From Ravibacter sp964562455 (GTDB lineage: Bacteria > Bacteroidota > Bacteroidia > Cytophagales > Spirosomataceae): a stretch of DNA of 64,000 nt. A program made the translations under genes and the position numbers. Position 1 is the first letter of the stretch. The number at the start of each line of letters is the position of its first letter. Under the pieces are notes generated by a model. That model was not told the origin of the DNA and made no database searches. It worked only from the letters and a program-made list of their open reading frames with translations. Where the stretch lies: contig CAZLTN010000018.1 of NCBI GenBank assembly GCA_964562455.1, forward strand, positions 1 to 64,000. Reading direction: 5' to 3'. Below are positions 26,624-35,558 of this stretch, in pieces.

Positions 26624-26727
26624 CTTACTCTTTGACCACTTCCGGCACTTTTCAGTATTCCCTCGGGCGAGGGCGGGGTGGTTTTTTGTCCTAATCTTTC
26701 AACAAGAACAAAAGTACAGGTAAAATT

Positions 26728-29700
26728 ATGTCCAGAATTTATGGTTTCAAAACAATCTGTTGGATTGTCATGAAAATATCCCTGCTACAGTTTTCACTGA
26801 TAGCTATATGCGCCAGTATAGCTTTGGGAAACGATCGGCTTCATGCACAGGAACTTCTGCAAAAGAGAATAACGCTCCATGTGGAAAACAGGACTCTCAA
26901 GCATACGCTGACCGTCCTGGAGCAGAACTCGTCTGTTAAATTCATCTATAATTCCAAACAAATAGGGGCGTCGGCTATAGTTTCGGTCAGTGCTTCTGAT
27001 CTGCCATTGTCTGATGTCCTGGCAAACCTGCTAAGGCCTTTGTCAATCCGGCACGAGATTCACGGGCGACAGGTCATGCTGTTTCGTTCGAGGACAGAAG
27101 AACAATCGGCTGTTTCGCAGGAAGGCCTGTTGGCTGAAGCTGATTATGATGCGCCTGATGACAGGATCATAAAGGGCAGGGTTGTCGATGAAAACGGGGA
27201 AGCATTGCCCGGAGTCAGTATACTCCGGAAAGGTTCTCAGCGCGGGACTACCACCGACGTAAACGGAGAATTCAGTATCGAAGCTGAAAAAGGAAGCATA
27301 CTGGTTTTCAGTTTTGTAGGTTATTCCTCACAGGAAATCGAGATCAGCACCAAAACCTCGCTCTCTATCTCTATGAAGCCCGAATCCAAAGGTTTGAAAG
27401 AAGTAGTGGTAACCGCTATCGGGCTGGAGCGAAGTAAAAAGTCGCTCGGGTACTCGGTACAGGAAGTCGGCAATGAGGACCTGGTAAATTCGAGAGAGAC
27501 CAGCATTGTTTCTGCTTTAAGCGGAAAAGCAGCCGGCGTTCAGGTTACGACAAGCTCAGGAGCCGTAGGAAGCGCCGCCCAGATCAGAATAAGGGGAAAT
27601 ACCTCGCTAAGAAATAACAGCCCGCTGTTTGTCGTCGACGGTATCCCGATAGACAATAGCAGCAACCGGACGCTGGCAGGCGGCGACGGAAATGCAGGAG
27701 TGGCACATTCCAATCGCGCCATCGACATTAACCCTGACGACGTGGCTTCCATGACTGTGCTGAAAGGGCCTGCAGCGACAGCACTGTACGGGATCCGTGC
27801 GGCTGCCGGGGCCATTGTCATTACTACGAAGAGAGGAGAACGATCGGCCGGCAAAAAATCCAGAATTTCATATTCCACTTCCTATATCATTAACGAAATC
27901 AACAGGCTGCCCAAGGAACAGAACAAATATGCGCAGGGCGCCGAAACGAATGGCGTGCCACGCTATCTTGACCCTAGTTCAGGGATAATTACTTCCTTCG
28001 GTCCGGAATTCAGCGCTCTTACCTATTCGACAAAAGAAAGCAGATTTACGCCCGGTCTCATTGTAGAGGCAAGTGATCCTGCTTCCAACGGGGTGCCGGT
28101 TACTCCTTTCAACAACACGGGAAACTTCTTTAAAAAAGGCAGCACCTATGACAACCATCTGAGCTTTTCCGGGGGAGCCGAAAACTCAAATTACTATTTC
28201 TCACTCGGACGTCTGAAGCAACAGGGAATTGTCCCGACGGAAGAATTTCAGAGACTTACTTTCAAAATGAGCGGCGACGTCTCCCTGACCTCCAGACTGA
28301 ATATCTCTGGCTCCGCCAGCTACAGCAAAACAGGAGGGACACGTATACAGCAGGGCTCCAATTCATCGGGCATCATGGGACTGCTGCGGGCACCGGTATC
28401 TTTCGACATCACAAACGGCTACGACGACCCGGTCAACGAGCCTCTTTCTTATTCGTTCCCGGACGGCACCCAGCGAAATAGCGGCGGAAATGCCGGCGGC
28501 TACGACAACCCTTTCTGGTCCGTCAAAAAAAATCATTACAAAGACAATGTAGACCGGTTGCTGGGCTTTGTCCAGGCTGATTACGACCTGGCCTCGTGGC
28601 TGAAAATAATGGGGCGCCTCGGAGTCGACACCTACAGCGACAACCGGAACGAAGCTTACAGTAAAAACTCGAGAGCGCAGGTAGCCGGACGTGTTAACGA
28701 AGAAACCTATCTGCACCGGTCTATCAATTCAGACCTTATCCTTACGTTAAATCACAGCTTCGGCGAGAAAATTCAGCTCACCGCCCTTTTAGGCCATAAT
28801 TATTTCTCTAACAATTCGAAACGGATACTGCTGGCAGGTTCCGGCCTGAACATTCCTGATTTTTATAACACTTCCGGGGCTTCTACCATAACAGGCAACC
28901 ACTCCTGGGCCAGGAGAAAGCTGAGCGCAGCCTATACCGATCTGCGATTGTCCTACAGCAATTTTTTGTTTCTGAATATTACCGGCCGCAATGAATGGTC
29001 GTCAACACTTCCTAAAAGCAACAGTTCCTTTTTCTATCCCGCCGTGAGCCTGGGCTGGGTATTCAGTGAGCTCTTCAACATACCACCGGCGATTCTTTCG
29101 ATGGGGAAAGCGCGCCTATCCTATGCACAGGTAGGTAACGACTCTCCTATTTATGCGCTCAACAACACCTTCAGCCCTGCATCCGTTTCAGGTACGCTGA
29201 CTACCGGCGGCGGGATTGTCTTCCCCTACCAGAACCAGATCGGGCTTACTGTCAGCAACTCAGCCGGAAACCCCAACCTCAGACCGGAAGTAAAAGTTTC
29301 TACCGAGTTCGGTACCGAGCTTCGCTTTCTCAACGACAGGATAGGGCTCGACCTGACGTATTATAACTCCGTCAGTAAAGATCTTATCGTATCCGTGCCG
29401 CTGCCTAACTCATCGGGGTTCACAAGCACGATCCAGAATGTCGGCGAGATCACCAACAAAGGCTGGGAGATCATGTTCGACGCAAGGCCTCTAAAGACTT
29501 CAGGGTTTGAATGGGACGTGGCGTTAAACTGGAGCCGTAACGAGAGTGTAGTTACCCGGATCGCAGACGGCATCGAAAGCATAGGGCTCACCGCAGTAGG
29601 TCCTCTGGGACAGATACGGCTTGTTCAGGGACAGCCCTTTGCTATGATCTATGGAAATGATTTTGTAAGAAACGCCGCCGGTCAGGTCGTTATCGACGAT

Positions 29701-30321
29701 TCCCGTTTCCTGGCCAATGGTACCACTCCGAATGCGAACTATGGATTCCCGAGCCGGGATCCTAACCCGAAGCCGATAGGCAACACCAACCCGAGCTGGA
29801 TTGCCGGCCTGCGCAACACCTTCACTTACGGCCGGTTCAGCCTGACAACCCTGTTGGATGTGCGCTACAAATTCGATATTTACAACGGCACGCTGGGTTC
29901 CATGAATCAATCCGGTACCTCCAGGCAATCTGAAGACCGCTACGATCCCTATGTTTTCAGAGGAGTCAAAAAAAGCGACGGCGGCATCAACGATATAGAA
30001 GTGGTAAAAGGCCAGTACTGGTACACCGGGGTCGGAGGCGGCTTCGGAAGCGGCGTCAATACCCAGTTTGTAGAGGACGGGAGCTGGCTGCGCTTGCGCG
30101 AGCTAAACCTTTCATACAGCCTGCCGAAAGAACTTTTACAGAAAGTCAAAATCAGCGGAGCCACATTTACCCTTACCGGGCGTAACCTTCTCCTGTTCAC
30201 AAAATATTCCGGCATAGATCCGGAGACCAACCTTAACGGAGATAACAATGCCGCCGGGTACGATTACTTCACCATGCCCAACACCCGTAGCTACGGCTTT
30301 GCCTGTTCTATTCATTTTTAA
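26728..30321 (+). CDS. SusC/RagA-family TonB-dependent outer-membrane receptor with STN domain
   Basis: This 1197-residue protein has an N-terminal signal region (about 1-40), an STN domain (about 43-122; ITLHVENRTLKHTLTVLEQ) for signalling to FecR, a CarboxypepD_reg-like domain (about 148-210), a TonB plug (about 240-375; IRIRGNTSLRNNSPLFVVDG, VLKGPAATALYG) and a large barrel ending RSYGFACSIHF. SusC proteins import oligomers across the outer membrane together with a SusD lipoprotein, energised by TonB. The STN domain makes it a transducer for the sigma/FecR pair upstream. The susD gene starts 11 nt after its stop. Enzymes nearby suggest a peptide-rich substrate. Confidence 0.95.
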   Translation: MSRIYGFKTICWIVMKISLLQFSLIAICASIALGNDRLHAQELLQKRITLHVENRTLKHTLTVLEQNSSVKFIYNSKQIGASAIVSVSASDLPLSDVLANLLRPLSIRHEIHGRQVMLFRSRTEEQSAVSQEGLLAEADYDAPDDRIIKGRVVDENGEALPGVSILRKGSQRGTTTDVNGEFSIEAEKGSILVFSFVGYSSQEIEISTKTSLSISMKPESKGLKEVVVTAIGLERSKKSLGYSVQEVGNEDLVNSRETSIVSALSGKAAGVQVTTSSGAVGSAAQIRIRGNTSLRNNSPLFVVDGIPIDNSSNRTLAGGDGNAGVAHSNRAIDINPDDVASMTVLKGPAATALYGIRAAAGAIVITTKRGERSAGKKSRISYSTSYIINEINRLPKEQNKYAQGAETNGVPRYLDPSSGIITSFGPEFSALTYSTKESRFTPGLIVEASDPASNGVPVTPFNNTGNFFKKGSTYDNHLSFSGGAENSNYYFSLGRLKQQGIVPTEEFQRLTFKMSGDVSLTSRLNISGSASYSKTGGTRIQQGSNSSGIMGLLRAPVSFDITNGYDDPVNEPLSYSFPDGTQRNSGGNAGGYDNPFWSVKKNHYKDNVDRLLGFVQADYDLASWLKIMGRLGVDTYSDNRNEAYSKNSRAQVAGRVNEETYLHRSINSDLILTLNHSFGEKIQLTALLGHNYFSNNSKRILLAGSGLNIPDFYNTSGASTITGNHSWARRKLSAAYTDLRLSYSNFLFLNITGRNEWSSTLPKSNSSFFYPAVSLGWVFSELFNIPPAILSMGKARLSYAQVGNDSPIYALNNTFSPASVSGTLTTGGGIVFPYQNQIGLTVSNSAGNPNLRPEVKVSTEFGTELRFLNDRIGLDLTYYNSVSKDLIVSVPLPNSSGFTSTIQNVGEITNKGWEIMFDARPLKTSGFEWDVALNWSRNESVVTRIADGIESIGLTAVGPLGQIRLVQGQPFAMIYGNDFVRNAAGQVVIDDSRFLANGTTPNANYGFPSRDPNPKPIGNTNPSWIAGLRNTFTYGRFSLTTLLDVRYKFDIYNGTLGSMNQSGTSRQSEDRYDPYVFRGVKKSDGGINDIEVVKGQYWYTGVGGGFGSGVNTQFVEDGSWLRLRELNLSYSLPKELLQKVKISGATFTLTGRNLLLFTKYSGIDPETNLNGDNNAAGYDYFTMPNTRSYGFACSIHF

Positions 30322-30332
30322 TCTCAGGAATC

Positions 30333-31754
30333 GTGAAAAAGATACATAAATTCTTGTTGGCCGCAGTCTTCACCGGCTTTTTCAGCTCATGCGACTACAG
30401 TGCTATCAACGTCAGCCCCGATTCGCCTGCGACGGCGACCTTATCCAGCCTGCTGGCTTCGTCAGAAATATCAATCGCATATACAGTGGGGGCGGATATT
30501 TCCCAGCTCTCAAACATTTTCACCCAGCATCTTACGGGTACGGTATTGCAGGCTGCCGCCTGGGACCGGTATAACGTAGACGCTGAAGCCGGAAGTCCTT
30601 TCAATTTGTTCTATGCCGGCCCTATGCAGGATCTTATAACCCTGCTACGATCTGCCGGCGAAACCGGAGCTACGGGATACTCCGGGGTCAGTAAAATCCT
30701 GCTGGCCTATTCACTCGGGACTATGACTTCGCTTTACGGAGATATTCCGTATTCGGAAGCTTTCCAGGGTGCGTCCAATCCGCATCCTAAGTTTGACAGG
30801 CAGGAAGCCATCTACGAAGAAATACAAAAGCTGCTGAGCGAAGCCATTACAGACCTCGAAAATGCCGGTCCGGGTACAATGCCGGGAAGCGACGACTTTA
30901 TCTTCCAGGGTAATGCGTCGAAATGGATTGCCTCGGCCTATTCGCTCAAGGCCCGTCACTATCTGCATCTGACCGAGGTAGATGCCAATGCCGCCTCCAA
31001 AGCTCTTGAAGCGCTCTACAGCGGAAGCACTTACCGGGGCATCGCCAACGGCGACAACGACTGCGAGGTTAAATTCGGGACCGGTGTAACGGAAGCGAGT
31101 CCCTGGAGCCAGCAAATTGTGCGCAGGAATGACTTCCGGCTCGGCGCAGTGTTCATCTCCCTGCTCAAAACCCCGACGGAGGACCCGCGCCTCGTCTTTT
31201 ATGCATCCCCCAATACAAACGGAGGCTACTCGGGAAGCACGGCAGGGCTTGGAAATTCAACCGATTCGGAGCTGGGCTCCCTTTTTAGAAATCCTGCGTC
31301 CGCCGTACAACTGATCAGCTTCTCAGAGACCAAATTTATCGAGGCAGAAGCCCGATGGCGGATTAATCCCGCCGACGAAGCAATTCAACAGGCGATGGAT
31401 GAGGCCATCAGGGCGTCTGTCAATCGTGTCGCTTCTTCCTCCCTGCCGGCATCTACTGTTTCCGCGTTTGTCGATTCGAAGCTCCGCCAGTTCGAGGGTA
31501 ACCCGACCGAAATGCTCAGGCACATTATTACGCAGAAATACATAGCCTTATTTACCCAACCCGAAGTATGGACAGATTGGAGGAGGACCGGGTATCCTGA
31601 GCTGGAGCCGGCATTCGGCGGTATCAACGGGCTCAATCCCAGCGGCCTTATCCCACGGAGAATGCCCGTTCCTCTCAACGAACGGCTGAATAATCCCAAC
31701 GCGCCGGCAGATGAGCCCAGCCTTCAGAATCCGCGTTTCTTCTGGGACCGATAA
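30333..31754 (+). CDS. SusD-like outer-membrane lipoprotein (SusD_2 type)
   Basis: The start is a GTG at 30333 with an AGGAA ribosome site before it, giving KKIHKFLLAAVFTGFFSSC with the lipobox Cys20. The 473-residue protein matches the SusD-like_2 family: INVSPDSPATATLSSLLASSE, FTQHLTG, YAGPMQDL, LYGDIPYSEAFQG, SKWIASAYSLKARHYLHL. It captures the substrate on the cell surface and caps the SusC barrel. It follows susC by 11 nt and precedes the M14 gene by 40 nt in one operon. Confidence 0.93.
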   Translation: MKKIHKFLLAAVFTGFFSSCDYSAINVSPDSPATATLSSLLASSEISIAYTVGADISQLSNIFTQHLTGTVLQAAAWDRYNVDAEAGSPFNLFYAGPMQDLITLLRSAGETGATGYSGVSKILLAYSLGTMTSLYGDIPYSEAFQGASNPHPKFDRQEAIYEEIQKLLSEAITDLENAGPGTMPGSDDFIFQGNASKWIASAYSLKARHYLHLTEVDANAASKALEALYSGSTYRGIANGDNDCEVKFGTGVTEASPWSQQIVRRNDFRLGAVFISLLKTPTEDPRLVFYASPNTNGGYSGSTAGLGNSTDSELGSLFRNPASAVQLISFSETKFIEAEARWRINPADEAIQQAMDEAIRASVNRVASSSLPASTVSAFVDSKLRQFEGNPTEMLRHIITQKYIALFTQPEVWTDWRRTGYPELEPAFGGINGLNPSGLIPRRMPVPLNERLNNPNAPADEPSLQNPRFFWDR

Positions 31755-31794
31755 ACGATTGGAAGGTTTCCTGAAAATAAAAAAACAAAACAAA

Positions 31795-32991
31795 ATGAAT
31801 AGAATAGCAATAGTTCTTTCCATAGCGCTGCTTTCCCTGCGCGTTTCCGCACAGGATAAAAACTTTACCGTCCGCAGCAACTTCCCAGGGGGGAATATCC
31901 TGGTGGACTCGATCAGGGACAATACTATTTTTATCAGGCCCGACCTGAGAGACACAGGCCAGGATTGGTTTTACTGGTACTTCGCCGTTACTCCTCAGAA
32001 AAGCGACTCCATTAACTTCAGGTTTACCAGGCCCAGTTGTCTCACCGTCACAGGGCCGGCCGTGAGCACGGACGGCGGGAAAAGCTGGGATTGGCTGAAA
32101 ACGGGGTCCGCTTCTCCCGATCTTTTCACCTATTACGGTAAAGCCGGACAGGAAGTCCGTTTCAGTATGGGGATGCCTTATACGGAAGAGAACTTTCATT
32201 CGTTTATCAACCCTTATCTCTCCCACCCTGCCGTACGCCTTGAAAGCCTTTGTACAACCCCCAAAGGGCGGTCTGTGGAAAAACTGGTAGTTGCCTCCCC
32301 TTCTTCCGCCGGCTCCCGGCAAAAGGTACTTATTACAGCGCGGCACCATTCATGTGAAATGATGGCCAATTACGTACTGGAAGGGATGATCAGCACCATC
32401 CTCTCCGGCGACAGCCAGATGGCAGACCTGAGAGAGAAGGTAGAGTTCTGGATTATTCCGTTCATAGACAAGGACGGTGTTGAAGACGGAGACCAGGGAA
32501 AAGCGCGTATCCCGAGAGATCATAACCGGGATTACGACGGAAAGAGCATTTATTGCAGCACCGGCGCATTACGTAATACGGTACCTGCATGGAGCGACGG
32601 AAAACTGGTAGCTGCGTTCGACCTTCATTGTCCCTGGATAAAGGGTAACCTCAACGAGCATATTTATATCGTAGGAAACGCAAATGCAAGTATCGCGAAA
32701 GAGCAGGAGATATTCGCGAAAATTATCACCCGGAATAATAGCGGGGAGGTAAAATACGATATCGGGAAAGGCATTGTTCCCTTCGGCACCGCCTGGAATA
32801 CCGCCGGCAATTACACACAGGGTACGTCTTTCGCAGCCTGGGCTTCTGGTATGGAAGGCGTTAAGCTTTCGACTACATTCGAGATTCCCTACTCGGTTAA
32901 CAACGGCCAGCTCTTAAACCCGGAAAACCTCAGGAGCTTTGGAAGAGATCTGGCATTTTCTATTTCCCGGTACCTTCAAAATATAAGATAA
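31795..32991 (+). CDS. M14-family metallocarboxypeptidase (AGBL/cytosolic-carboxypeptidase-like)
   Basis: The ATG at 31795 opens a signal peptide (MNRIAIVLSIALLSLRVSAQ); the longer in-frame start overlaps nothing useful. The 398-residue protein has an N-terminal beta domain (about 22-125), as in the CCP/AGBL subfamily, then the M14 domain with the zinc site HHSCE (H185, E188), N244-R245 in DHNRDY, H278 in FDLHCP and the catalytic Glu363 in STTFEIPY. It lies between susD and the propeller lipoprotein gene, so it probably trims peptides captured by SusCD. It is the second M14 enzyme at this locus, and it belongs to a different subgroup from the one at 21791. Confidence 0.88.
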   Translation: MNRIAIVLSIALLSLRVSAQDKNFTVRSNFPGGNILVDSIRDNTIFIRPDLRDTGQDWFYWYFAVTPQKSDSINFRFTRPSCLTVTGPAVSTDGGKSWDWLKTGSASPDLFTYYGKAGQEVRFSMGMPYTEENFHSFINPYLSHPAVRLESLCTTPKGRSVEKLVVASPSSAGSRQKVLITARHHSCEMMANYVLEGMISTILSGDSQMADLREKVEFWIIPFIDKDGVEDGDQGKARIPRDHNRDYDGKSIYCSTGALRNTVPAWSDGKLVAAFDLHCPWIKGNLNEHIYIVGNANASIAKEQEIFAKIITRNNSGEVKYDIGKGIVPFGTAWNTAGNYTQGTSFAAWASGMEGVKLSTTFEIPYSVNNGQLLNPENLRSFGRDLAFSISRYLQNIR

Positions 32992-32994
32992 TAA

Positions 32995-35493
32995 ATGGCG
33001 TCTGGAGTTTCAAACTGCCGGCCGGTGAATTCGATAGCCGCAGGGGTCTGCATATTGATGGCTGTTTCCTGTTCTACACAGCATAAGGAGCCTTCAAAAC
33101 AATTTCCTTCCTACAGCGGCATATATCCTCATCTGGCTATGTACAACGATGAAGATGAGTGCGGCACAGGAGCCGTCGTGCCATGGGCCGGAAAACTTTG
33201 GGTCATTACTTATGGTCCCCATCTGCCTTTCGGTTCTTCTGACAAGCTTTATGAAATCAACGAAAACCTGGAACAAACCATCAGACCGGAAAGTATAGGC
33301 GGAACGCCGGCCAACCGGATGATTCATAAGGAAAGCAACCAATTGTTTATCGGGCCCTACGCGATCAGCAACAAGGGGTCTGTACGGTCGATCCCGTATC
33401 CGGAAATGCCCGGCAGGCATACGGGCAATGCGCGTCACCTGGGCAGTCCCGCCGATAAAATCTACTTCGGTACTATGGAAGAAGGATTTTATGAGGTAGA
33501 CGTACATAGCCTGGAGCCCACTTTGCTCTATGAAGACGGGAATGTCACGAAGCAAAAAGAAAAAAATACCGATGCTAATCAATCAACCGCTCTTTTGCCG
33601 GGAGCCCACAGGAAAGGTTTATATTCAGGACAGGGAGTTCTGGTCTATTCAAATAACGGCGAACCCGGTCCTGAGGCTCTTGAAAGATTTGATATTGAAG
33701 CCGGCTCTCTTTCCGAGTGGAACGGCAGTTCCTGGAAAACCGTACGTCGTAACCAGTTTGTAGAAATTACAGGTCCCGGCGGGATCTACGGCAACTCAAA
33801 GCCGGATACCGATCCGATCTGGGCTACAGGCTGGGACCGGAAATCTTTATTGCTGGGCGTTCGCTACAACGGAAGCTGGGAATTTTACCGGCTTCCGAAG
33901 GCAAGCCACACCTATGACGGCGCTCATGGGTGGAATACCGAATGGCCCCGGATCAGAGATGTAGGCACCGAAGGGAAACCGGACTACCTGATGACCATGC
34001 ATGGTTTGTTCTGGAAATTCCCGGCCGGATTTAACCCCGGAGCTTCGGCCGGCATCAGGCCAAGATCGGCTTACCTGAAAGTAATAGGCGATTATACCAG
34101 GTGGAACGACCAGTTGGTATTCGGCTGTGACGATGCCGCCAGGAAGGAATTTCTGAATAAAAGAAAAGTTAAAGGCGGGATTGAAGGACCGGGACAATCG
34201 AATTCCAACCTGTGGTTCACCTCTCCCGAACAACCTGACCTGCTGGGCCCCGGTACTGCCGGAGGATCAGTATGGTTGTCCGAGAATGTGACAGATGCCT
34301 ACTCCGAACCGTTTCTTTTTGCCGGCTGGACTGCCCGTCAGGCGTGGCTTTCAAATGAGGGTAGCCTGGAAACCGAATTCCTTTTTGAGGTCGATCTGCT
34401 CGGCAATAATCAGTGGACGGAACTGCAGCGGTTAAAGCTCGGCGCCGGAAAAGACACCAGCGTCAGCTTTCCGCCTGATCAGAAAGGAGAATGGATACGT
34501 GTAAAGCCCGATCATCCGACCAAAGCGACCCTGCATTTCACATACACGGATAAAAGTCGCTACAGGCCGGCGAAAGTAAGCCTTTTTGAAGGCCTCGCCG
34601 GAACCGGAAGTGAAGGGTACCAGGGAGGCCTGTTGTACGGACTTGGGCAAAACCGGCGTTCGATGGGTATCCTTGCAGGGAATATCACCAACGGAAGGTT
34701 TGAAGAAGCTGGATATTACGAACTGGACGCCTACATGAACCTCCGAAAAAAAGAGGATCCGGAAACTGCCGCCTTTATCCGTGAAAAATTTGCTGTTCCT
34801 GCCGATGTTATCAGGGTCGAATCTTCTTCCATACTGGTAACCGACGATAAGGGACGCAGATGGCGGCTTCCGCTTGCGAAGGAGGCAAATAACCGGCTGC
34901 AGGGGCATGATGTTTCAAGAATATGCAGGGAAGTAGCGACTGAGCGCGATTTGCTGAACCTGCATGGCACATTTTATGAGCTCCCTGCGGAAAATGCCGA
35001 CGGATTCGCCAAAATACGCCCTATCGCCACCCACAATCTTGCCATTCACGACTATGCATCTTTCCGGGGGCTCCTGGTTATGACAGGCATTGACCCCGCG
35101 TCGGCAGGTAATCAGAGAATTATAAGGTCTGACGATGGAGCAGCATCCGTATGGGCCGGTGCGATAGACGATCTGTGGGAGCTGGGCAAACCGGTAGGAG
35201 AAGGAGGCCCATGGAAGGAAAGTATGGTAAAAGCCGGCAAAGCTTCCGATCCGTACCTGATCGGGTTTTATGATAAAAAGGGCCTGAAGCTCTTTCATAA
35301 CAGCAAGCAGGCTGTTACTTTTAAAATCGAAGTTGACCCGGTAGGCCACGGCCGGTGGATGACCTATAAGAAAGTGGAAGTAAAAAGCGGCAGTACCTTC
35401 GATTTCAGCTTTCCGGAAGATTTTCAAGCCAGGTGGATACGTTTTGTACCGGATAAGGACTGCGTAGCTACAGCCTGGCTTAGCTACCGGTAA
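32995..35493 (+). CDS. Exported beta-propeller-like lipoprotein, unknown function
   Basis: The 832-residue product has a lipoprotein-type signal with MAVSCS (Cys about 27). The sequence shows repeated W/Y-rich beta segments (GKLWVITYGPHLPFGSSDKLYEI, DKIYFGTMEEGFYEVD, WNGSSWKTV, PDYLMTMHGLFWKFP), resembling a propeller, followed by two similar beta-sandwich-like segments near 440-535 and 755-832 (FLFEVDLLGNNQW, FKIEVDPVGHGRW; WIRVKPDHPTKATLHFTYTD, WIRFVPDKDCVATAWLSYR), an internal repeat. I do not know the family by name. It is the last gene of the SusCD-1 operon, 3 nt after the M14 gene, and is followed by a strong terminator. A surface glycan- or peptide-binding role is an inference. Confidence 0.75.
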   Translation: MASGVSNCRPVNSIAAGVCILMAVSCSTQHKEPSKQFPSYSGIYPHLAMYNDEDECGTGAVVPWAGKLWVITYGPHLPFGSSDKLYEINENLEQTIRPESIGGTPANRMIHKESNQLFIGPYAISNKGSVRSIPYPEMPGRHTGNARHLGSPADKIYFGTMEEGFYEVDVHSLEPTLLYEDGNVTKQKEKNTDANQSTALLPGAHRKGLYSGQGVLVYSNNGEPGPEALERFDIEAGSLSEWNGSSWKTVRRNQFVEITGPGGIYGNSKPDTDPIWATGWDRKSLLLGVRYNGSWEFYRLPKASHTYDGAHGWNTEWPRIRDVGTEGKPDYLMTMHGLFWKFPAGFNPGASAGIRPRSAYLKVIGDYTRWNDQLVFGCDDAARKEFLNKRKVKGGIEGPGQSNSNLWFTSPEQPDLLGPGTAGGSVWLSENVTDAYSEPFLFAGWTARQAWLSNEGSLETEFLFEVDLLGNNQWTELQRLKLGAGKDTSVSFPPDQKGEWIRVKPDHPTKATLHFTYTDKSRYRPAKVSLFEGLAGTGSEGYQGGLLYGLGQNRRSMGILAGNITNGRFEEAGYYELDAYMNLRKKEDPETAAFIREKFAVPADVIRVESSSILVTDDKGRRWRLPLAKEANNRLQGHDVSRICREVATERDLLNLHGTFYELPAENADGFAKIRPIATHNLAIHDYASFRGLLVMTGIDPASAGNQRIIRSDDGAASVWAGAIDDLWELGKPVGEGGPWKESMVKAGKASDPYLIGFYDKKGLKLFHNSKQAVTFKIEVDPVGHGRWMTYKKVEVKSGSTFDFSFPEDFQARWIRFVPDKDCVATAWLSYR

Positions 35494-35502
35494 TCGATCG
35501 GG

Positions 35503-35558
35503 ATATCCGGGAATGAGCCGGGGTACATACTCCAGCTCACTCCCGGGTATTTCTTTTT
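35503..35558 (+). terminator. Terminator at the end of SusCD locus 1
   Basis: A 16-bp stem with two G-U or mismatched positions (35503-35518 with 35535-35550) is followed by TTTCTTTTT. It ends the plus-strand operon and lies at the 3' end of the convergent minus-strand gene, so it may serve both. Confidence 0.82.

Noticed and set aside
31675..32349. Minus-strand frame of 224 residues opposite the M14 gene
   Set aside because: Shadow of the AGBL-like peptidase, which has all its active-site residues.
24699..35493. Classical polysaccharide utilisation locus
   Set aside because: The SusCD pair is present, but no glycoside hydrolase, lyase or carbohydrate esterase is visible; the enzymes are M14 peptidases.
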